Assembly: GCA_946061495.1 (NCBI GenBank)
Contig: CAMGSV010000054.1
Location: 1 to 12,418, forward strand
Length of the DNA: 12,418 nt
DNA from: an uncultured Spirochaetales bacterium
Lineage (GTDB): Bacteria; Spirochaetota; Spirochaetia; Treponematales; Treponemataceae
Reading direction: 5' to 3'
The translations under genes were made by a program, and so were the position numbers. The notes beneath the pieces were generated by a model. The model had not been told where the DNA came from. It ran no database searches and worked only from the letters and a program-made list of their open reading frames with translations. Position 1 is the stretch's first letter; every line of letters starts with the position of its first letter. This document shows, piece by piece, positions 6,601-10,202 of this stretch.

Positions 6601-8985
6601 TATATCTCCACCGTCCAGCACGGCAGGAATGTTGGTAATTTTGGGGTCATAGTCAGGTAAGATAAATCCAGGATCATCCACACCGAAAATCTCTGGAGCA
6701 TACTCAGTACAGGTAATGTCGGCACTCAGATTTTCTCCACAGGTGATGTCGGTTATCAGGTACTCCTTGCTGTCGTTGTTCAGCAGTCCGAAGGTGAACA
6801 GATCCCCCTCGGCAACTTCTCCATTTTTTATGGCCGTAACAAAGACAGCTTCCTTGAATTCTCCGCTCTCTGTTACCAGCTGGTGCAGGGCTATGGAGCC
6901 GTCCTGTTGTCTAATTCTCAATCCGTAGCTCTTGCCGCTTTCCATGGTCAAAACTTCGTCTGTATGTACGCCGATAATTTGTCCTGCAGTATTGGTAACA
7001 AGCCCCGCAATTCGTCCCTGGCTAATGCCAATGAGGGCAATATCCCCCGCATAGCGGATTCTATCCCCCTTGTTGCACAAAAGGTACTCGAAGTCGCAGG
7101 AGAATTTCGCCACGATGGGGCGGTTCTTGGACACGGCGTACTTGTACATGCCCAGCTTCCGTGCCTGCACGCTGGAGGTAACGCCCCACAGCGGCACGTC
7201 CTGGGTGGTCTCCGGCTCGGCCTCCTTGTTGCCGCTGGCGGTGTTGTAGATTGTCAGCTCGTTCTTGGCGAAGCCCGCCTCCTCGTCGGTGTACTGCAAA
7301 GACATTGCATCAGGCAAGTCTCCCATGATAATACTTTCAGTGTAGCCGTGGGAGTTGCGGGGCGTGAACAGCTGGACGGGGGCGGGCTTCTCGATGTCCT
7401 GGATGACGGTGATTTTGCCGTTCATCCTGATGATTTCTGCTCGGCAGGTGCTGGCAATCCGTGTCAAAAGCGTGGAGATGGGCATGGACTCTGCAATATA
7501 CTCGTTGCACTCATACCCTTTGTTCTGGCACCATTGATATAGTTTTTGGAATGAAGGCCAGTCAATCTCAGAATCCTGGAGTTTTTGCTGGGAAAAACCG
7601 CCTGTCATGGCATAGATGGCGGCGCTGGCGGGGTTGCTGGACTTGGCGTAGGGCCAGTTGGCAAGTCCCGTCCCCGTACCAGAGAAGGCCGGAAGCTTTG
7701 CCTGGCTCTCCACGTTCAGCCGCTTGATGACGTTGTTCAGCTTTTCCGACACCTTGATTTTTACTCCCATCAAGGTTAAAAGTTTACATCGCTCAGGTGA
7801 GATAGGGGCTTCTTTTTTTAATGCTCGGATGGAGCCAACGTACACAGCATCCACCACCTTGTTGTCCTCGCTGTCTTTGGTCACGCGCGCCACCTTCACC
7901 GTGTAGGAGGCGGCGGGCAGGTCTGTCTTGTGGATCATGTACCGCTTGGTCTTGAGCTCGCTGCCGGAGATGGTGTTGCTGCCGTGGCTGAAGGTGCCGA
8001 GGCTCTGGTAGGACTCGTCCCCCTGGTCGGAGCGCTTGTACAAAGCCTGAAGCTGGACACTGGTGGACTCCACCTTCCCCTCGTCGTTGTATTTTCCAAG
8101 CCCATTGTAGAAGAAGATGTCCAGGTGAATCTCCGACGTCTTGTCCGGGGTGGTCCTGATGACGGAGCCGTCGTGCCCCTCCTCGGTTCTGTTCTTGAGG
8201 ATTGTGTTCAGCTGGATTTCATGGACGCATTTTGTCATCATGGGGGGAGTGGTTCCGCCCTGGCGGATCGTCACGTCTATCAGCTCGTCGGTTCCTGCCA
8301 GCACCCTGTTGATGTCGCCGGTGGCAGAATAGTCGGCCAGCAGCGTCTCCTCGAGCTTGAGGGTGGAGACGTCCACCTCCTGCTCGGCCTGGCCCAGGCA
8401 GAAAAGCTGATACAGGTATTGGTCGCCGTATCGGTCAACCCAGGTGTAACTGTTTGATGCAAGATCGGGATACACTCGTCTTCTTCCCAGCAGGGTGGGG
8501 ATGGTTCCCAGGGGGCGGCTCTGGTTCTCGCTGCCGCGGATGGAGGGGTCCTGCTCCGGCCGCTCCCGTTCTTGGTTGATGATGTCGGGGGTGTCCAGGT
8601 TGTAGAGTATGTGGCCACTGGTGGCCAGGCCGATTCCTACGCCGATGAGGGCCATGCCAGCAACAGCACCAGCACCTGTCCACGAGGTTGCAATGGCAAT
8701 TATCGCTCCAAGAAATACCATCGTCCAGCCGCCAGCCTTCATGGCGGCGCCCTGGGATCGGTTGTCCCCCTCCGGCACCAGCTTGATGTACACCGTGTCG
8801 CCGTCATTGGCCACGGCGGAGAAATCTTTCACCGGAAGGTCGTTCACCATCACCCGCCAGCCGGTGTCCACAATCCTTGCGCTGTCAATTTTTTCGATAA
8901 TTTGGGCTATGCTTTGGCTTTCACACTCCCATTCCTGCCTGTCTTGGCTGAACAGATTCAGCTGTGCAATAATCTTTACTGACAC
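649..8985 (-). CDS. Giant tail-tip / host-specificity protein J with FN3, propeller-like, collagen and collar domains
   Basis: This is a J-type central tail-tip protein of about 2778 residues; lambda J is about 1130. It forms the tail hub, holds the distal fibre and should set host specificity. Residues 1-72 are a gpI-like beta-grasp and 85-125 a Gly/Ala-rich hydrophobic stretch. The conserved J core follows (about 145-790, including IPTLLGRRRVYPDLAS at 162-177). About six FN3-like units span 872-1502, then a connector with ATTLAVISANLGLITDG. Residues about 1655-2350 are propeller-like, Gly-X-Y blocks lie at 2403-2422, 2484-2499 and 2541-2560, and the collar-like tip ends in RPSNETIRIWKRTG. 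I chose GTG 8985 because it has GGGGTGG 4 nt upstream and starts directly at the first strand (SVKII). An in-frame GTG at 9045 adds 20 residues, has only GGAG 3 nt away, and overlaps the peptidase by 125 nt instead of 65. No stop or frameshift interrupts the frame. The J identity is firm; the propeller is inferred. Confidence 0.9.
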   Translation of the reverse strand: MSVKIIAQLNLFSQDRQEWECESQSIAQIIEKIDSARIVDTGWRVMVNDLPVKDFSAVANDGDTVYIKLVPEGDNRSQGAAMKAGGWTMVFLGAIIAIATSWTGAGAVAGMALIGVGIGLATSGHILYNLDTPDIINQERERPEQDPSIRGSENQSRPLGTIPTLLGRRRVYPDLASNSYTWVDRYGDQYLYQLFCLGQAEQEVDVSTLKLEETLLADYSATGDINRVLAGTDELIDVTIRQGGTTPPMMTKCVHEIQLNTILKNRTEEGHDGSVIRTTPDKTSEIHLDIFFYNGLGKYNDEGKVESTSVQLQALYKRSDQGDESYQSLGTFSHGSNTISGSELKTKRYMIHKTDLPAASYTVKVARVTKDSEDNKVVDAVYVGSIRALKKEAPISPERCKLLTLMGVKIKVSEKLNNVIKRLNVESQAKLPAFSGTGTGLANWPYAKSSNPASAAIYAMTGGFSQQKLQDSEIDWPSFQKLYQWCQNKGYECNEYIAESMPISTLLTRIASTCRAEIIRMNGKITVIQDIEKPAPVQLFTPRNSHGYTESIIMGDLPDAMSLQYTDEEAGFAKNELTIYNTASGNKEAEPETTQDVPLWGVTSSVQARKLGMYKYAVSKNRPIVAKFSCDFEYLLCNKGDRIRYAGDIALIGISQGRIAGLVTNTAGQIIGVHTDEVLTMESGKSYGLRIRQQDGSIALHQLVTESGEFKEAVFVTAIKNGEVAEGDLFTFGLLNNDSKEYLITDITCGENLSADITCTEYAPEIFGVDDPGFILPDYDPKITNIPAVLDGGDITLSNWQTWFTYHDQLNLPSKPTGDGSTGGWHRLATAQSMWVSSKTAKTILDGQWSEPYPSSGLALEELMNGTGIGAPDMPMFTARAGKDVLGIQIQTPTQGLNNLTVRYIIELVKDDKVSTISASNLYTEYTYNRSTDGYPEAEELARWKARVKAVNMYGKESQWSEFVNIDTAGYLTWEVMAPHAMVTVERDTIDWTWQEVNQDVYGSIVYDLMAGNRLLATATKSDYQYRFDRILDGYPEKSDLLSWGLKIVARNEAHQAEYTLEELDIDLDNYGTWIPRAVDIRAVAEETRIDVEWADQEEDVYGSFHYDVIVNGYEDERTTANFHPYTYNRLRDGYPEKDDLLGWNCQLRIANEANSITVPFVIDVSTYKTWIPSKPVLTATAEAEYIQLVWQDNQDDCYGVFRYNAYKDGVVTKSNVLQSPLNLGYNRQVDGYPEKDWFTHEYSIEVYNEAHSTMSDKVLADTANYRTWVISPPVPTASAREGAIDLAWTAKPSKVSDDFYYGNPTYSIIVNGNEVEGLTGIVYSYSFSPEEEGYPEAQDIDAWDVKLKVTTEAHSIEVPVTVDTSSYLGYTPQDVPEAQVSANGRLINVSWERDTRVYGYLGGQVQVAKAYKVVDGQYTPIGDESELVWMKPALGQNPYVSEENYQDGEGTLTVDREQVSLMVPLYGQSVAPEPETMYAYRIATRTVKTSSPWTEPVYVIAKPVTASDVVKAWQLTDTGEKVRVDGALGADQIYATTLAVISANLGLITDGMIAGSELNYWAINDVVNPDTGAIERYRGEWRVGDEEEYIIVSVKRDEQGNPIRGKYSIKLAAGEYVVFAGDTEIHGKTFTFYDLDENVIFQITPESSYIAVEVGEYTAPRVTQEVLHKDIMYISSWYSNPQYVFEYDGWLYYKSYFIAENGFTENGWFRRKRDTIERLEDWPSTLNMNNGNSRWYFNGSKLFGHFVSLILQPYDLEAKVLVTGDTLGLMPQYDALQSDKALFAQIDDNGQWKVISHFTMGFFTGEGTLDSFDSIGDGNTYLKDANGLRLYNPYTGKSGHILYNGFVGNVNYVGNHYIYLEPYSSSYQRQIWNAETATKLNVELANGETPVYIVNGDILYTKDSDGGYWRYEMGQRNPFTPEGSPSIEAEAFGQYVWYLHDRCVVRWNVLDGTFDKSEQLYTEGKYYIVPMENYIALGNVIDDTVYCIVAKNDLSRTLRVDSSILPNFLPISGDRLITDITQITKTGVRITIYRIVDDGQTISLETVLDKNQPMLNYITIDLESNVVDIDEYDNIEFILEGKNIPPYGIQDNGNLIFENDSGLVKIVDGTLIPLGLPQINENFPKPMSYCVSDDYLYLLGYGVNATVVARISLATLDVDYAGLSIINNTNVSGISGSSIKVDGDDIWLCVSGVPFGSSQGNLILDRQKTLVCHIDSNSAKWITDLNTGEYTPYEVWDAPDVFANGDNFGTLINYGKKNTFVIGSSSVGTNSLDNGLIVHCPTDRIPEKTFHVSYMGNADSIVIPPIIGGTQGLITPSAASISSDNGFSVHIIASYTQNLYDSTQEYIFYAHELSITATGRELYETGVGFKSIYFDNTSGRYRYYMDTGAYIEFDADGNVIAKGEKGDPGKDGATGPRGEKGVSIQSTIPYYLASEKDTGVTSATTGWTTTVQSTTDEKKYLWNYLRFTYTDGTVVETNPVIIGTQGEKGVKGDKGDTGVAAVISGATATVDNNTGTPSVTVTLGGTKSDRTFAFAFKNLKGAKGDRGEKGEKGDKGDNGTIPVLHYTPAQFESLNIETSYTHTFGVNWEDYQNHFTAGYGGIYIKGIGSAGGKLIYWNYSNTILYSRVYIDDNRWSEPVSENAPSIGHVYIQFRGQSAPADLYPGTTWSNVSSTYAGRFFRAEGGSAVTFGSQQDGGLPNIKGYFQWATNPPEGEYTRSGAFYGDGTRRYISSNNGGRYLYEDMDVNFDASKFDTIYGAAKEVRPSNETIRIWKRTG
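652..1305 (-). other. C-terminal receptor-binding tip (tail-collar-like) of the giant protein
   Basis: These are the last 218 residues of the giant protein. The first part (THTFGVNWEDYQNHFTAG onward) looks like a small beta domain, ending with IDDNRWSEPV. The second part has the collar-like signature YPGTTWSNVSSTYAGRFFRA, then GGLPNIKG and the terminal RPSNETIRIWKRTG. This pattern recurs at the C-termini of phage fibres with a tail-collar fold, which are trimeric and bind the host surface. It sits directly after the last collagen-like block, as expected for a tip on a trimeric shaft. The fold assignment is by recalled pattern; the receptor is unknown. Confidence 0.6.
1306..1365 (-). repeat. 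Collagen-like Gly-X-Y block 3 of the giant tip protein
   Basis: The coding strand reads KGAKGDRGEKGEKGDKGDNG. Glycine is at every third position and the K-G-D/K-G-E triplets favour inter-chain salt bridges. It lies just before the C-terminal tip and would form a short triple-helical rod, implying that this part of the protein is a homotrimer. Confidence 0.85.
1489..1536 (-). repeat. Collagen-like Gly-X-Y block 2 of the giant tip protein
   Basis: The coding strand reads GTQGEKGVKGDKGDTG. It follows a domain of about 60 residues that contains YYLASEKDTG and KYLWNYLRFTYTDG, a module often found next to collagen blocks in phage fibres of Firmicutes. A second module of about 40 residues (ATVDNNTGTPSVTVTLGG) separates it from block 3. 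Confidence 0.85.
1720..1779 (-). repeat. Collagen-like Gly-X-Y block 1 of the giant tip protein
   Basis: The coding strand reads KGEKGDPGKDGATGPRGEKG, a continuous run of Gly-X-Y triplets with Pro in both X and Y positions. It marks the change from the AT-rich propeller-like part to the distal fibre. Confidence 0.85.
1900..4030 (-). other. AT-rich propeller-like segment of the giant tip protein
   Basis: About 700 residues (roughly 1655-2350) are rich in aromatic, Gly and Asp residues. They contain recurring short strand-turn-strand pieces, such as GLRLYNPYTGKSGHIL, NGDILYTKDSDGGYWRYEMG, YVWYLHDRCVVRWNVLDGTF and DYLYLLGYG. This texture, with pieces about 40 residues apart, is typical of beta-propellers (WD/PQQ/Kelch style), but I cannot align exact blades. 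Its GC is far lower than the J core: 37% at 2041-2100 and 33% at 2701-2760, counted by hand. Likely a surface-binding module acquired separately. Alternatives are an elongated beta-solenoid or several smaller beta domains. Confidence 0.45.
4480..6372 (-). repeat. Tandem FN3-like units with the [DE]GYPE motif in the giant tip protein
   Basis: About six beta-sandwich units form a stalk. In five of them the motif [DE]GYPE occurs; its Pro codons end at 6180, 5880, 5580, 5286 and 4980, so the spacing is 300, 300, 294 and 306 nt. Most units also end with Y-x-T-W followed by Pro (for example YGTWIPRAV, YKTWIPSKP, YRTWVISPP), again about 100 residues apart. The sixth unit (from about 4860) lacks GYPE and is longer. 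DNA identity between copies is low outside the motifs, so the duplications look old. Fibronectin type III-like fold is inferred from length, position in J and the W/Y pattern. Confidence 0.7.
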
Positions 8986-9370
8986 GATACCACCCCACAA
9001 TCTTTCCCGGAAGGCGGCGGCTGTCAATTTTTTCTGCCACAACACCTACTCCGGCTCGTGAGTGTATTATACTTTCACCACCGCAAAACAAACCAAGGTG
9101 ACAGGGCAGCTGATGCATCTCCAGCAGGGCTAGAGCCCTCTCCTGTGGCCCTGCAATCTTCTCGGCCAGAATGGGAAGCTGCTGGAAAAACAAAGGGCTC
9201 GTGTCATAAAGATTCAAGGCATTATCATATTTACCATCCAACAACGGCAGCTTGCATCCGTATTGTTCCATCAATACCAGCCGAATCAAGCCATAACAAT
9301 CTAGTCCCCTTCTATCTCTGCCTCCTGATTGGAAGGGGATTCCAATGTACTCTTGAACCCATGTATACAT
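8921..9370 (-). CDS. NlpC/P60 cysteine peptidase, tail assembly (lambda gpK position)
   Basis: The product is a 149-residue cysteine peptidase of the NlpC/P60 (C40) type. The nucleophile is Cys25 in GLDCYGLIRLV, and His91 in CHLGLFCGG is the expected catalytic His. His103 in IIHSRAGVGV lies in the next conserved strand; the third polar residue is not certain. The domain closes with KIVGWYRV (about 123-130). The remaining 19 residues are translated from DNA that largely also encodes the start of the tip protein in another frame. Family members cut peptidoglycan stem peptides; in the lambda order (K before I and J) the protein acts in tail-tip assembly or local wall opening. The start is set by AGGAG five nt upstream, built into the TAG stop of the preceding gene. 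There is no signal peptide, as expected for a virion or assembly enzyme. It is close to a minimal single-domain length. Confidence 0.88.
   Translation of the reverse strand: MYTWVQEYIGIPFQSGGRDRRGLDCYGLIRLVLMEQYGCKLPLLDGKYDNALNLYDTSPLFFQQLPILAEKIAGPQERALALLEMHQLPCHLGLFCGGESIIHSRAGVGVVAEKIDSRRLPGKIVGWYRVSKDYCTAESVQPRQAGMGV
8990..8996 (-). promoter_or_regulatory. Putative ribosome binding site that decides the tip gene start
   Basis: GGGGTGG lies 4 nt before the GTG at 8985, inside the peptidase reading frame. It is an imperfect Shine-Dalgarno with a short spacer. It is still better than the GGAG only 3 nt before the alternative GTG at 9045. Confidence 0.45.
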
Positions 9371-9375
9371 AATCT

Positions 9376-9380
9376 CTCCT
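9376..9380 (-). promoter_or_regulatory. Ribosome binding site AGGAG overlapping the upstream stop
   Basis: AGGAG lies 5 nt before the peptidase ATG at 9370 and shares two bases with the TAG stop (9379-9381) of the DUF1833-like gene. It is the same arrangement as at 645-651, and suggests translational coupling. Confidence 0.75.
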
Positions 9381-9852
9381 AGAAAAATAACCCAGGAAAA
9401 TGATCGGGACTATATGTCATGGCAGTAAATTTTCTGTCTGCCATGTAGCCATCGTATAGCTCTGCCGAAACTGACTGGACGTTGGCAGAAACATTGCGAA
9501 GAATAAAACTCAAAGGCCCTTGCTCATACACATCGGGGCTAGTGGAAAGAATTACAGCGACCTTGGCTGTTATCTCCTTTGCTCCCTTCAGGCTTTCCTT
9601 GATGGTTCCGTAGATTCTGGTGTCGGTGTTGTCTATCTGGAGCTTGCAGGTCTTGCTGCCGCCCTCGGCCTGGTCCGGCAGCAGGCAGGTGAAGGAGCAG
9701 GCGGTGTAGGTCTGGCCATTGCTGTTTATGTCGGTGAGGTTATCTACCAGGTGCAGCACAGGATTGTTGTCCACGCTGATTGTCAGCAGGGTAAGAAGAC
9801 AGGCGGCTGTCTCTGGGGCAGTTGCAGCCCTGATGAGTTCTTGACTAGGCAT
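9379..9852 (-). CDS. DUF1833-like minor tail protein (lambda gpL position)
   Basis: This 157-residue protein has alternating beta segments. The N-terminal part reads LLTISVDNNPVLHLVDNLTDI, then NGQTYTACSF and a central LQIDNTDTRI. It ends with RKFTAMTYSPDHFPGLFF. The features 'ITSxGxxYxAxxF', 'LxIDN' and a terminal 'FPGLF' match my recollection of the DUF1833 phage family. That family commonly lies between a small minor tail protein and the NlpC/P60 gene. A tail-tip structural role is inferred from this order. Its four cysteines (18, 52, 56, 69) are all in the N-terminal half, unlike the C-terminal cluster that binds Fe-S in lambda gpL. The start overlaps the previous stop by 8 nt (ATGCCTAG), with GGAG 8 nt upstream. 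Confidence 0.75.
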   Translation of the reverse strand: MPSQELIRAATAPETAACLLTLLTISVDNNPVLHLVDNLTDINSNGQTYTACSFTCLLPDQAEGGSKTCKLQIDNTDTRIYGTIKESLKGAKEITAKVAVILSTSPDVYEQGPLSFILRNVSANVQSVSAELYDGYMADRKFTAMTYSPDHFPGLFF

Positions 9853-10201
9853 TAAGCTTCTCCAGTTGCATTGTTATTGTCCAAAGGCCATCGGCACTAT
9901 CCTCGCTGTAATCCTCTGTAAAGCGGAATTCAGCTGGTTGTAGTGTCTGGGGGTCAGTCATCACAAAACGCAAAGCTCCGTTACCCAGGATTTCCTCGTA
10001 CCAAGTCTCAAGGATTTGTCTTTGTGCTTCTGTCACCACCACAGAGCCTGAAAAATCCTTTTGGCTTACCGTGTACCTTCTCCTGGTCTTCTGCGGTCCT
10101 GCATCCATGTCGGTGCGAACCACTGCCGTCCGCCGCTTTCCCGATAAACCTTCCAGTCTCATTATCTGTGGTAATTCCTTTGGCCACTGTATCTTCGTCA
10201 T
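9845..10201 (-). CDS. Small minor tail protein (lambda gpM position, distal-tail-like)
   Basis: This 118-residue soluble protein shows WPKELPQ near the N-terminus, then VVRTDMDAGPQKTRRRYT at about 28-45. An internal VVVTEAQRQILETWYEEIL helix and a C-terminal FRFTED...WTITMQLEKL strand pair follow. The pattern 'T-x-M-D-x-G-x-x-x-x-R-R-R' followed by 'T-x-x-Q-x-x-x-L-x-x-W' recurs in minor tail proteins directly after tape measure genes. These probably join the tube end to the tip, like lambda gpM or distal tail proteins. The start lies 1 nt past the tape measure stop, with GGGAG in the last tape measure codons. The exact family is not certain; the role rests on position and the strand pattern. 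Confidence 0.65.
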   Translation of the reverse strand: MTKIQWPKELPQIMRLEGLSGKRRTAVVRTDMDAGPQKTRRRYTVSQKDFSGSVVVTEAQRQILETWYEEILGNGALRFVMTDPQTLQPAEFRFTEDYSEDSADGLWTITMQLEKLNA

Positions 10202-10202
10202 C

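Noticed and set aside
6883..7542. Plus-strand open frame of 219 codons opposite the J core
   Set aside because: It lies within the GC-rich part of the tip gene, has no recognisable domain and conflicts with the well-supported minus-strand frame. The same holds for 7930..8457.
649..8985. Giant frame as an artefact or as several genes
   Set aside because: The frame is open throughout, with coherent domains from the N-terminal beta-grasp to the C-terminal collar. I see no obvious internal gene start and no frameshift signature.
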